Source of the DNA: Plecoglossus altivelis
Taxonomy: Eukaryota > Chordata > Actinopteri > Osmeriformes > Plecoglossidae
Reading direction: 5' to 3'
Assembly: GCA_036571765.1 (NCBI GenBank)
Contig: BROE01000006.1
Coordinates: 16,763,211-16,827,210 of the forward strand
Length of the DNA: 64,000 nt
How positions within the stretch are numbered: the first letter of the stretch is position 1; every line of letters begins with the position of its first letter. Positions 34,079 to 45,779 of the stretch are shown here, in pieces. Below the pieces are notes generated by a model, which was given only the letters and a program-made list of their open reading frames with translations, did not search any database and was not told where the DNA came from. Made by a program: the position numbers and the translations under genes.

Positions 34079-36325
34079 CTTGTAGTATGCGTTTATAGAT
34101 TCCATTTAGCTTTGCATCGACATATCATATAGGAGAGAGAGGATGGATGGTACCTGGCGGTTTTTCATCTAAATAACCAGTCCCATGCAAGATAGCAGGA
34201 GGAGGACAGTTTGGATGGATAGCAGCTGGAGAGTTGGTTCTTCTTCTATCTTGTCTAACAGGAAACCTTTTTCCGGAGAAAGCGTCAGGGGTAACTGCAG
34301 AGAACCAACAGCTGAAACCTGATGCCATGCCCATGGAGCACACGAGAAATGATCACCTGAGGGAAACTTCCAACCACACCTGCTTATGTATATGTAACTG
34401 TGCGCTCTGTAACCTTTTTCAACTGTTTCTTATTAAATCATACTTAGACTTAAAGTCACCTGTCTACCGCTCCTTTGAAAACAAACACACTGGAAATGAG
34501 CTTCAACACATAGTATAATTGGAGTTTATGCAATAGTTAAAGGCTATTTGATTGCAGTGTGTCATTCTGGCATGTATGCAAATTGTTACAGTAAAATCCA
34601 AGTGCTAAGTCTGAGTCTAAGTCTCTCAGCTTGTGTGTAGTTGTGACATGATGAGCCAAATCCTGCAAAACCTGTGTAAATAATGGGCAAAAAAGTTGGG
34701 TAACTCTGTATGCTAGATTTACGGTAGCCTCTTTTCACACCTTTATGGACACAATGATTTCCCTCGTATGATAATGTTTTTCTTTGTAATTATGTTTGCA
34801 AAAATGGGAACTGCTGCGTCTGTGTTGTTTGTTTAATGTAAATTCAGTCTTGTAATATAACACATGTAACTTGTAACGTTCATATTTTCCCAAGAAGTGT
34901 TAACAAAAGAATCTTTAAGGTTTGCTAACGTTACTGACTGCATGGCGATAGTACCACAATATTTTCATTTTAGATACCGAGTGACTTGACAGCACAACAT
35001 GTCAGAAATAAAAGTTCAATGGCAGGTAATTTGATTATCTTTTACCGCTCGTCTGGTATATAATGCATTGTTTTCTTGTAGTTACATCCATGAACATGTG
35101 AAGGCGATGGACAGTTAAATGAACAGTGCTTACAGTTTTGTGCTTATTCTAACAATATCCATCAGTTTTGTTTATTCTGTATCAATCAGGAAATCTGAGG
35201 AAACCCGAAGGATCATGCATTTACAGTTTTTACATTACAGTACTACACACTGTAAGCCACGCAATTGGGACAACTGCTGACGATTGGCATCTTGGAAATG
35301 TGTGATACATTGGCACATCTCTAAAGTAGATGCTAGCGACAACTTGTGTTACGCTGTAGTAGTGGTGTCCCATTTCTTAGGGGAATATTTTCACCCCTTC
35401 CCCTTGCCAGTCAGTTTCAAGGGGCAAGTGGGAGGGGTAGGAGTAGGGGAAGGGGTAAAAAATTTAAATAGGATTGGGCCTAAATCTTGGATCCAGTGCT
35501 GTGGCCATGCAAAACATTTTTGTCTCCCCAACACTGTCATATCTTTTTTGTATGTCTTCCTTGATTGTTAGTGTTGGAGGTAGAAAACACCAGTGGAGTA
35601 CGGCGGCCTAAGTTAAAACTCGGAGCACTACGAAAGTCAACTAATTATATTTATTCAGCTTTAGCAACAAGAGTTTAAGGCGTCCAACGATACATGTATG
35701 GACCTAAACAGTCTGATCACAACAATGAGCAAACCAGTAAAGGTGTACAGAGCAAACTGTTGTTATAGTCCTTAAGGGCATTTTTGATTTGATGACTATT
35801 TTTGGAGGCAGCGCCTGGTTTAGACTATCTGTGAGCCTCATTGGAGCACAGGGAAGTCCTTCCCTCTTGGCTCACAGATCCTCCTTCTTCCTCTAGGTAG
35901 GGTCAGTCCTTAAGTGGGTGTACAATAATCAATTTGTATTCAGCCTCTTTTAAGGCTCATGCACACGGGGTAGGGCAGTGGTCGCATTCTAATTAAGTCT
36001 CGTAAGGACATGTATTTGGGCTATGGCAGGGGTCGCATTCTGATTAAGTCTCATGACATGCCTATTAGAGTAGAAGTTTTTGTCAGCATTTAGGCTAGGG
36101 CATAACCTTTCATGACTGTGTCAGCTAAGCTAGGGCATAACTTTTCATGGCCGGGATATAATGTTCTTCCATTTGTGACAAAGATTAAGTGTGACTTCTG
36201 CAAAGTGTTGGTAATCCTTTAGTCCTTGTTCTATGCATGTCCATTTGGGTCCTAGGCCCAGTGTTGAAATTAAACTTCGTATGGTAAAGAATGTGCACCT
36301 AGCAATGATGAAATGCATGATATGT
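34079..36325. other. No supported gene
   Basis: Frames at 34125-34343 (-) and 34234-34518 (+) overlap and neither shows a known motif. Around 35950-36150 short near-repeats (GGTCGCATTCTAATTAAGTC / GGTCGCATTCTGATTAAGTC, and CTAGGGCATAAC twice) suggest an unclassified, possibly LTR-like repeat. No coding recognised. Confidence 0.4.
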
Positions 36326-36329
36326 TTTA

Positions 36330-36728
36330 TCAACATTAGTTTTCTGTCTTCTGCAATTGAAACTCTTTAAGAGTCTGATTTGTGTCGGACAACGACTTTG
36401 CTTGAAAGGGCATAATAACTGACAGCGTAGGGTCGATCTCCTTCAACATAATACACATAGACACTTTCATTGGCTTTAGTGTTCATATAAACGCCTTTGC
36501 ATTTGAGATGTTAAACTTGGTCAAAGTGTAGATATCAATCTAAATTTTTCAGACTTCTGGAGACAGTAGAGCAGAAGTGACAGCTGGCAATTTTTCTTGA
36601 AATATTTCGACCATATCATAAGCACTGTTACACCTTGAAGGGATGTCAGATATCAGTTTGTGAGAGGGCAGCTCCTGAAGCTTCCTGGGTGTTGCTTGTA
36701 TAATAGTCTCACAGTTTCTAACCCTAAG
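36330..36728 (-). mobile_element. hAT transposase fragment (ZBED1-like), minus strand
   Basis: Reading from 36728 down: ATPRKLQELPSHKLISDIPS, RCNSAYDMVEIF and LPAVTSALLSPEV. Past stops follow TLTKFNISNAKAF, TLKPMKVSMCIMLKEIDPTL and SVIMPFQAKSL. This is the central part of a ZBED1-like hAT transposase; the family's TRWNS motif is SRCNS here, with Trp changed to Cys. Internal stops make it dead. The upstream part of the gene is absent: at 36729 another hAT element begins. Confidence 0.72.
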
Positions 36729-38065
36729 CCAGGGGTCAGCAACCTTTACTATCAAAAGAGCCATTTTTGGCCCTTTATATGAATATATCACAGTGTGTAA
36801 AGTTTCACATATAGGTATACTATATTCAGAGGGATTTGAATCTATCCAAAAGCTTATTTCTAGTATGTTTGGCAGTGTTTTGGTTTTTAATGCAAAAGGA
36901 GGTCATACAAGATACTAATGAAATTTCCGTTTCCAATCTTTTTTTGTCATCCACTGTATAAGAACTATAGTTTGTTGCATTTATGAAATTATGGAACAAC
37001 AAAAAGAAAACTGTTAGCATTTTATTGCTGTTTTTACCTGTTATAACAAATCTGAACAGCAAACTCTTAAAAAGAGGAGAAAAAACACTAGCATGTGTAG
37101 ACCTTCTTTGAAATAAAACAAAGAAGTATTTCCCTTATTTGTAGAACATTGACCAAATAAAAAGAGTCCCACTTTGAAATAAATGTGTAGCAGCAGCCTA
37201 ATAACTTTAAAAAGAGTAAGCAGTAAAATAGGCCAGTTTGTACTTAAGTATGACTTAAGTCCATTTCAGTCTTATTTGTAAAACATAGAACTAAATAAAA
37301 GTAGTCCACTTTTCAATTAAAAAAAGATTAGCAGCAGCATAATAACCTTAAAAAGGGTCAACATAAAATAGGCCAATTTGTATTTAATTATGACTTGAGT
37401 CGATTTCAGTGTGTTGTCATCCTCTTGTTTTCTCCTCAGCCATGTACAGCGATCAACCATCGAGCCTGAACATACAACACAACTAAATCAGCTCAGCCTC
37501 AGGTTCTCAAATACATGTTTTTGCAAAGTAATAACCTATTAAATGAAAGTGTTCTCACTTGTTCAATGTGATTTCTGTTTCTGAACATCACTGCAGAGCT
37601 TCTATATATCAAGGGCTGTAAAACGTGACTTTCATCTTCGCACAGGACTGCAAGCTGGCGTCTCTGAGGCGCAGTGATATTTAGATTTTATGTAGGTCAT
37701 GTGTGAGAAAACCTGCTCGCATAAGTATGTGGAACCAAAGATTGACAGAACTCCAATTGCAAACGTCTTCATGCTCATCTAAGTGTCGGGAATAGCATTC
37801 CATGTTTCAAAAACAAGTTTGTCGGGTTTGGGGAGGTTTTCAATATCACTCTATTTGAGCTCTCGAGCGAGAATCGCCTTCTGGCAGGCGACAGTCGATG
37901 AAATATTAAATACGTTTATTTTCAGTGTTACAATATCACCTCGATCTCAGAAATATGAGGTGTTCCCTTTGAAAAAAATCATATAAATAAAACTGTAGTT
38001 ATTTATTTCCATATATATATTCCCCAAGCTACAGGGAGCCATTGCAGAGGGGCTCCAGAGCTACA
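36729..38065 (-). mobile_element. Second hAT transposon relic with hATC dimerisation region
   Basis: The left end CCAGGGGTCAGCAACC at 36729, followed by AAAAGAGCCATTTTTGGCCC, is a typical Charlie-like hAT terminal repeat. Near the other end, AGGGAGCCATTGCAGAGGGG at 38033-38052 resembles its subterminal counterpart, but the last bases are eroded. On the minus strand around 37870-37640 the text reads NLPKPDKLVFETWNAIPDT, then FGSTYLCEQVFSHMTYIKSK, the hAT C-terminal dimerisation block, with stops before and after. Most of the transposase is degraded AT-rich DNA. Confidence 0.65.
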
Positions 38066-38256
38066 GTAGGTAGGGAGGCTACTTTATGTTTTTGTTTAGT
38101 CCTTTTTACTTAAAATATTTAAACTAGTTTTTCTCTTTATTACTGAACATGAACGTCAGCACCAGTCTCCTCATGAAAGACCTGCGTCTGGTAGATCGAC
38201 GACGATGTTGGTAGGATGCATTTTACTGTGGTGTAAATGACATGTGTGGGATATAC

Positions 38257-38291
<35 letters not shown>

Positions 38292-39090
38292 CATATATAT
38301 ATGAATAGATTTAAAATGTGAAGGGTAAATACTGTTATATTGATTTATAAGAATTAATCAATTGTCGAATGCTTCGTTTACCGTGACGGTGCCTAATTAC
38401 GCAATAACGTTCTCTTCCTTATATGACATATTCGGGGCTGCAATTCCGCTGTAATTCTTCTGTCAAAGTTCAAGAACACCTGGACTGAGAGGAGTGAAAT
38501 CATAGAAGCAGGTAGGATTTTTTTGTTTTATACCATAGTGCAATCAGTTGGTAATTTCAATCCCAGTTTTGTCTATTTTGTTACTACTCAATAATAGTGT
38601 TGTAAATGCAGTAGTATTAATCTTTGCAGTTTCTGTATTGACAGAAATATTCATTATGCATTGTGGTGTGTAGTCACTCAACAGGTCTGGTCTATGTGAG
38701 ACAACATCTTGACCAGATGGCAGAGGAAGCGGTGGACAAAGAACTATATGAACAAAAAGTTCATATAGTAAGGATGAACACACAAATACACTGTAAAGAT
38801 ATACAGAAGGGCAGGGAAACGTTAAAAAAGGCTTTGTAGTATGACTCATTTGTATTTAGGAAAAGGATACTCTACTGAATCCCTTTCACAGCCATATATT
38901 CAGTGGTTGTATTGCTCAAAATGTTTTATGGGATGATCTGCAATTAATGACTCATATCTTCCTAAATAATTTGAGTGGTATTATTAATCCTTGAATGAAT
39001 GTTTTTATTTGTATTTATTTTATGAATTTCTTTATTATTGCACTTTAATTTGTAAAGGTGTTCCTTCAATTAAAAACCAGTTTGAGATTT
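38066..39090. other. No supported gene
   Basis: AT-rich DNA with a dinucleotide repeat at about 38258-38300. No coding recognised. Confidence 0.4.
38258..38305. repeat. (AT)n microsatellite
   Basis: About 20 TA dinucleotides with one ATAATATC interruption. Confidence 0.9.
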
Positions 39091-39134
39091 ATATCCCCTT
39101 GTCTGTTTTGAACTACGCTAGAATCCCCCACCTT

Positions 39135-39300
39135 ACCCCCGCTGTCAAAAAGTAACTTGGTAACTTTTACATTTTTAATTAGGTACTTTTCATTTGGTAC
39201 TTGAGTAGATTTTTAGACTGGCAACTTTACTTGTACGTCAGTAAAATTTTACTGAAGTAGCAGTATTTTTACTTGAGTACAAATTGTATTGCTCTTTCCA
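39135..39300. repeat. ACTTGAGTA-type AT-rich repeat
   Basis: Repeated short phrases such as TTTTACTTGAGTA, GGTACTTGAGTAGA and GTAACTTTTACATTTT, ending in CTTTCCACCTCTGCC. This resembles the terminal low-complexity block of common fish DNA repeats. Class not determined. Confidence 0.45.
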
Positions 39301-39858
39301 CCTCTGCCAAATTGCAGCCAAACTTACTGGTTAGTGCTTCATCCTGCAGCCTCTCTGTCACCTGGGAAAAAACCATGGGCCCTCAGTTCCGGCAGACCCA
39401 TCCCACCAGACCTATTTATACAAAGAGGGCGAGCTACCAGGCGGCCCAATAATGAACTAAACAAACAATAGATGTACTAATTTAGCAAAGAATAAATCAA
39501 CAAAATAAAAATAATTAACCAAATTACCATTCGCAAAACGAACAAACTAATAATCCCAACTAAATAAATAAACCACAAATAGCTCCAACAGTTGTTGTTG
39601 CTTTTTTGTTCTTTGACAAATGTATGTCTAATTTTGATAGCATAAACAGATAGTGTTGTTTCTACTGTAGCAACATTGACAAGAATACTGCCTATTGGAC
39701 ACAAGAGCAAGAAATATAGAACCAATTGAGAATTACAGATTATCATTAGGTATAGATTTGCAACATTTTCAGTTAAGCAAACCTCAGGAGAAAAACATCT
39801 ATCTTGTGTGTACTGACTACCACTTAAGGATATTCCATTGATAATGCCACATTCTCTC
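39301..39858. other. No supported gene
   Basis: The frame at 39860-39477 (-) is 127 aa, hydrophobic and AT-driven, with no recognised family. Confidence 0.4.
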
Positions 39859-40196
39859 AAGGGGAAAGTCGTGGCCTAATGGTTAGGGAGTCAGGCTTGT
39901 AACCTTCAAGTTGCTGGTTCGATTCTCGCACCGGCAGGAATTGAAGGTGGGGATTGTGAATAAACAGCACTCTCTATGCCTTCGATACCATGACTGAGGT
40001 GCCCTTGAGCAAGGCATCAAACCCCGAATTGCTTCCCGGGCGTTGGAGCAATAGCTGCCCACTGTTCTGGGTGTATGTTCACTGTGTGTGCGTGTGGTTG
40101 CCCACTACTCACTACTGTGTGTGTACTTGGATGGGTTAAATGCAGAGGTAAATTTCGAGTATGGGTAACCATACTTGACAATACATCACTTCACTT
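39859..40196 (+). repeat. tRNA-derived SINE, plus strand
   Basis: Starts GGGGAAAGTCGTGGCCTAAT. A box TGGCCTAATGG at 39871 and B box GGTTCGATTCT at 39916. Then comes the central GTGCCCTTGAGCAAGGCATC block, a GTGTG-rich part and the tail ACTTGACAATACATCACTTC. Same family as 13743-14072 in opposite orientation. The B box matches the pol III consensus better than that of the other copy. Confidence 0.88.
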
Positions 40197-40199
40197 CAT

Positions 40200-42280
40200 T
40201 CATTAAATTAGATTAATTGTCATGATTTCAGTGTAAACTCACAGTGTAGTTCAGGTTAATGGAACAATATGTGATTGTCTTAGGGCATAAATAAAAAAAT
40301 ATGTGATCAATATTTTGAGGAGACAACCTGATAGTCAGGTTTTGTGGGTCTTTTCGGTGATAGTGTTGGATTGAAGAAGGCAAGAGTGTGAGTATACATG
40401 GACATTTAATCGAGAATGTGGGGAAATTGTGGTCACAACTACCTTCATTTGGGGTAGGAGTGTGTGCAACGATAATGTTTGTGAGTAAGGCTTCTATGTG
40501 TCAGTTTAGTGAGGAGATTCACAGACAGGAAGTTAGCTCAGCTATAAGTCAATGCTCAACTCCAGTAGGCTCATTTGATAGTTCTTTATACTTGGGATTA
40601 GTGTACTTGTGTTGTTTTTTTACTCTATTGTTTTCCACAATAACATATTTTAACTGCATTAATTGTTTGTCTAATCAGGTGGCTGGCCAGATGATGGTAA
40701 CTCAGAGGAGATGTAGTCAACAAGTTCACAAGAGTCCTCAAGGAGTCAACTTAAGTCATCAGGTGGAGTTAAGCAAAGTACAGGCCAGTCACGTAAGATA
40801 CTGCCTGCACTGTGTGTACTCTATCAAACCAGTGGTGTGTGGGCTTACACACGTATCCTACATCCTCACTATCATACCACAGGTATGTGTATGTATGTAT
40901 GCTGTGCTTCTCATTGTCTTAAGGTAACCCAATGGACAGTGTTGGACTACTCTTAATCAGGCTGACACACTGATAGCGTCCAATTGAAGTGCATCAAGGA
41001 TCAGGTGAAGTGTCAGCTCTCTAGAACAACAATTGTCAATGTGAGGGTAATGACAGGTAAGCTGCCAAACAAATGAAAAAAAAGATGAATATAAAAATAC
41101 TTAAACACTGTATACTGTTTGTTGTTTTGATGCTTTTAATTAATCATAACTGAAACATCAATGTTTACACTTGGCAAGTTGAATGTAGCCTAACTAACAT
41201 TAGCTTGAATTGTGCTTACACCTACTTCAATATAGCGGTTGCTAATCAATGCTTTAATATGGAACTATAGGAATGGTTGTAGTTACGCAGGTTACCTCTC
41301 TTTACTATGTGTGCTTACAGTGGCGCTGACTGACACTATGTCTTCTTTGATCGCTCAAAAAAGTTTTCCTGTGAAAGTAAACAGTTTGGCCACTGTGGTG
41401 TGGCTAAACATGTGCAAAGTACAGCGAAGATGTCAGGATGCAAAAATACTTGAGCTGTACAAGGTTGGCAATGGTTGCTCAAGAAACACCACTATACCTC
41501 ACAGCCACAGTCAAGTGCGATTCCATGTGGTGAAAATTTTGCAGTAACTCTGTGGCAACCCAATCAGGACACTGCAACAACACAAATGATGTATTAATAC
41601 CAAAAACACTTCTTAGAGGTCTATCAGAGGACTGGCTAACCCTAGGTTTTTCAACAGAGGAAAAGCAAGGCTTATTTTGACAAGTCTCACTTACTTCAGC
41701 GTGTGACTTCTTGTGACTAACCCCCAGTCCACAGTGTACCCTGACAATGGCCTGAAGTTACTGGAATAGTCACCAGTGACACCTATTGGGGAAAAAGCTG
41801 CATTGCAATTCCTAACAGGAATCTGCAGTAGAAAATGAATAAACTATCAGTGTCTTGGGACACTTAAGGCTTCTTAACTGGTTTCAGTTCCACTGCAGGT
41901 TCCATATGAGAGTGGCATGGGCACGTGCAGAATGAATAGAGGTCTATGGAGCTGTAGCCCTCAAAATCCACTTTTCTCAGGATATGATTTTTAGTCAAGT
42001 AATTATATGTTGCATTTGATAGAGGAGGAAAAGAAAATACACATTGGTGGGTTTTTTCTCAAGTCACTTTTTTGTGGTAAAATGCCTTTTAAAACATCAC
42101 TGACACCATACACATAGCAGAAGGTTACCGGTTTATGGGCAACAATGACTTATACAGCAGTAAATTTAAAGGACATGAGAACTCGTTCATTCAACTTTTG
42201 ACCTAAAATCCATTTTGAACTTGCAAACATTGCAATCAAATGTGAGATTTCCCAATGACAATCATGAGATAGAAAGACCC
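40200..42280. other. Unassigned DNA with two unrecognised open frames
   Basis: The open frame 40388-40927 (+, 179 aa) has a Cys-rich, hydrophobic middle and no family I know. 41239-41547 (+, 102 aa) likewise. Neither has clear coding bias or splice support, so I do not call genes. Confidence 0.3.
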
Positions 42281-42282
42281 CT

Positions 42283-44880
42283 CCCTGAACTGCCACTTTA
42301 ACCTTCTGGAGGAACTTGAGTGCTCGGATGATCTATGGTCTGGGGCATTCTGGTCCTAGTAGGATCTACCAAGGCAAACAGGTCCTAGATGACAAACCAT
42401 ACCAAGCGCGGGTCACACCCCCCTATAATGATTAAGAAATCGAGGTCCGCTACGTTACCCGGATTGGCGATACTGGGGCCCCAACCTGGAGCCAGGCCTG
42501 CAGTGTGTGCTTGCAGGCAAGTGCATGGTGGCCTGGTCTTTGCCCATGGGACCTGGCTGGGCACAACCAGAAAAGGCTAACCACCTTCCCGCAGACCCAC
42601 CACCTGCAGAAAGGACCATAAGAGGCTGATACAGTGCATTTTGGGTGGTGGTCAGGGCCAGGTGCCTGGACAACCAGGGCCGTGGTCTCTAGCGGACATT
42701 GGGACATGAATGTCATCTCAGTGGCAGGTAAGGAACCTGAGCTTGTGTGGGAGGTTGAGTATTAACGGCTAGATATAGTCAGCCTTGCCTCCATGCACAA
42801 CTTGGGTTCCGAAACCACTATCCTTGAGAGAGGCTGCACTCTTCATTTCTCTGGAGTTGCCCAAGGTGAGAGGTGGCGAGCTGGCATGGCCTTGCTCATA
42901 GCCCCACAGCTCAGCCGCCATGTGTTTCCCCCTGGTGAACAAAAGGGTCATGTCCCTGCACCTTCAAGCCAGGGACACAACTCTCACTGTTGTGTCGGCC
43001 AGCGGACCAGACAGCACTGCAGAGTACCTGGCCTTCTAGGAGTACCTAGGAGGGATACTGAACAGTGCACCGACTGTGGACTCCATTTTCCTGCTAGGGG
43101 ACTTCAACGCTTCAATGCTCACGAACACCATGTTCGAGCGCTATCCATCGGTGCACGTGGCACCAGAACACCCTAGGTTGGAGTTCGATGACCAACTTTG
43201 TCATCGTGTCCTCTGACCTGCGGCCATGTGTTTCGGGCACTGAGGTGAAGAGAGGGGCAGAGCTGTCAACTGATCATCACCTGGTTATGGGTTGGATCCG
43301 CTGGTGGGGGAGGAAGATGAACAGACTTGGTAGGCTTAAGCGTATCGTAAGGATCTTTTGTGAATGTCTTGCGATGTCCTTGGTTAGCAGGGTTTTCAAC
43401 TCACACTTCCGGGAGAGCTACTCCCAGATCCCAAAGGAGACTGAGGACATTGAGTCTGAGTGGATCATGTTCTCAGCCTCTGTTGTTGTTGCAGCAGCCC
43501 GAAGCTCTGGTCATAAGGTGTCTGGTGCCGGTCGCGACGGCAATCCCCAAACCTGGTGGTGAACACCGGAAGTAAGGGATGCCGTCAAATTGAAGGAGTC
43601 CTATTGAGCCTTGTTGGCTTGTGGGACTCCTGAGACAGTTGACAGGTTTAGGCAGACCAAGCATGCCGTGGCTCGCGTGGTCGTAGAGGAAAACACTCAG
43701 GTCTGGTAGTAGTTCAGGAGGCTATGGAAGAGTACTATCGGATGGCCTCAAGGAAATTCTGGCAAACCGTTTGGTGTCTCAGGAGGGAGAAGCAGTGCTT
43801 CACCAACATAGTTTACAGTGCAGGTAGGGTGCCGTGCGTGCTGTTAGATGATGGAGGTAATACTTTGAGGACATCCTCAATTTTGCCATCACATTTTCTG
43901 AGGAGGAAGAAGAGGCTTGGGACTGGGAGACGGACTTGTCTATTATCCAAGCCGTCACTGAGTCACTGAGGTTATCAGTGGGCTCTTTGGTGGCAAGTCC
44001 CTAGGCGTGGGAGAGATCTGTCTTGAGTATCTAAAGTCTCTGGATATTGAGAGACTGTCTTGGCTGACTTGTCTCTGCAACATTGCGTGGTGGCTTGGGA
44101 CAGTGCTCTGGACTGGCAAACAGGGCTGGTGGTCCCCCAACTTAAGAAGGGGGACCGGAGGGTGTGTTCCAACTACAGAGGCATCACACTCCTCAGCCTT
44201 CCCTAATAAGGTCTAGGCCAGGGTACTGGAGAAGAGAATCCGACCCATAGTCAAACTTCGGATTCAAGAGGAGCAGTGTGGGTTTCATCCTGGTCACAGA
44301 ACACTGAACCAGCTCTCTACTTTCCATTGGGTGCTCGAGGGTTCATGGGAGTTTGCACAACCAGTCCACATGTACTTTGTGGATCTGGAGAAGGTGTTCG
44401 ACTGTGTCCCTCCTGGTGTCCTGCGGGGCTTGTCCAGGAGTATGTGGTTTGGGGCCCTATGCTCAGGGCCGTCCTGTTCCTGTATGACCAAAGCAGGTGC
44501 TGTGCTCGCATTGCCAGTGGTAAGTCAGACCTGTTCCCTGTGCATGTTAGACGGGCTTTTGTCTCTGGTTCTGTTCATTGTGTTTATGGACAGAATTTCT
44601 AGGCGGTGCCAGGGGCTGGAAGGTGTCTGGTTCATTGAGCATTTCACTGTTTAGGAAATGTTTGCGATGTTGTCCTGATGGCTTCACTGGACCTACAGCA
44701 AACACCGAAGCGGTTTATAGCCGTGTGTGAAGCGGCTGGGATGAGAACCAGCACCTCAAAATACCAGGCCATAGTTCTCGACCGAAAGAATGTAGCTTGA
44801 CCCCTCTGCATGGGTGGGGACTCCTTGTACCAGTACCAAAGTGCAAGTATCTCTCATTTTTGTTTATGAATGAGGGAAGG
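42283..44880 (+). mobile_element. Rex3 (RTE), longest copy, part 1: leader, endonuclease, most of RT
   Basis: Leader from 42283 (CTCCCTGAACTGCCAC), then endonuclease pieces: GLPW-type start near 42690 (GTCATCTCAGTGGCAGGTAA), GSETTILERGCTLHFSGVAQ, a GDFNA-like LLGDFNASMLTNTMFER around 43095-43140, SSDLRPCVSGTEVKRGAELS and TDHHLVMGWIRW. RT part: EYYRMASRKFWQTVWCLRRE, EYLKSLDIERLSWLTCLCN, CSNYRGITLLS, EEQCGFHPG, FAQPVHMYFVDLEKVFD and LFIVFMDRISRRCQG. Readings change frame repeatedly, so it is dead. It ends at 44880, inside the FKYLGLLFMNEGR region, where a solo LTR is inserted. Confidence 0.85.
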
Positions 44881-45419
44881 TGTTAGGTTTGGGAAACCTG
44901 AAATGTTAAAGAACACAAGGAGAAAGACAAGAGAATCAATTTAGATTGAACTCGCGAGGAGAACGGACAGAGTTGTACTAAGTTAAAACCTCCTACCTCT
45001 CTGAAGCACACCTTGCCAAACCCTCTCTTTTTATTGTCTTCAGGGCATTCCTTAGTTACAATGTGCACTGCTGCTCTAAAGGGAGGGGGAACACACAGCA
45101 GCAATGCGAATAAGGTTATGAGTTGCACGATAAGCTTGAGATACGACTGTCTGCACGAGAAGCCATCTCCTCTGCCGCATTCCTCGGCCAAGGACGCAGC
45201 TTCTCTCCCGCAAACATAGCTCACTGGCGCTGGTCTCCGGCAGGCATAGCATGTACTTCTGTTACCTGAAAAACAAGCCTACTCAAGCGTTCTCAAGCCT
45301 ACTCATCCCGTCCCAGCACAGGTGTTCCGTTAATCATCCTTGGTGCATGATATGAATGGTATGGTACAATCCGTTTAAGTATACAGAGTAAATGTGATAA
45401 GCACACAAATATTCTAACA
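44881..45419. repeat. Solo LTR with 5-bp target-site duplication
   Basis: 539 bp beginning TGTTAG and ending CTAACA (a perfect 6-bp terminal inverted repeat, TG...CA). It is flanked by GAAGG at 44876-44880 and GAAGG at 45420-45424. The surrounding Rex3 reading (NEGR|TE) closes exactly if the insert and one GAAGG are removed. Solo LTRs arise by recombination between the two LTRs of an LTR retroelement. A 5-bp duplication fits Gypsy or BEL/Pao groups; there is no internal coding to decide. Orientation unknown. Confidence 0.88.
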
Positions 45420-45759
45420 GAAGGACAGAACATATGATTGACAGGTGGATCAGTGCAGCATCTATATTGATGCTGTCTCTGTATCAGACTGTTGAGGTAA
45501 AAAATTAGGGTTAGGCTAGAGTCATAAAGTAAAGCTCTCGTTTACCTTATTAATCATTTTAATCTACGTTCCTACTCTCAGCTTTCTGTAATGACCGAAG
45601 GACAAGATTGCGGATAGTTTATGGAAATGTATTTCCTCTGCAGGGTGGCCGGGCGCTCCCTTGGAGATAAGGTGAGGAGGTCGGTCACACGGGAAGAGCT
45701 TGGCGAACAAACGCTGCTCCTCCATGTCAAGAGGAACCAGCTGAGGTGGCCCGGCGAAA
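45420..45759 (+). mobile_element. Rex3 (RTE), longest copy, part 2: RT C-terminal region, 3' broken
   Basis: Resumes after the solo LTR with TEHMIDRWISAASI, then the VPTLTYG / TERTRSRI region in damaged form near 45570-45610. At 45621-45758 it reads CRVAGRSLGDKVRRSVTREE and LLLHVKRNQLRWPG. The usual 3' end (PPGRLP...VFQACP) is absent: similarity stops at 45759, and the next 20 bases are identical to gcna exon sequence. Confidence 0.82.
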
Positions 45760-45779
45760 TGTGCCATGCAGCCACCTGG
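45760..45779 (+). repeat. 20-nt exact match to the gcna active-site exon
   Basis: TGTGCCATGCAGCCACCTGG occurs here and at 49123-49142, where it encodes part of HELCHAATW in gcna. The bases on both sides differ. It lies directly on the broken 3' edge of the Rex3 copy. Confidence 0.9.

Noticed and set aside
39477..39860. 127-codon hydrophobic minus frame
   Set aside because: Hydrophobicity follows from T-rich composition; no start context or homology.
39871..39930. Possible tRNA gene
   Set aside because: A and B boxes are present but belong to the SINE head; no cloverleaf 3' half.
40388..40927. 179-codon open frame
   Set aside because: No recognised motif, Cys/Val/Leu-rich composition and no splice or homology support; length alone is weak evidence.
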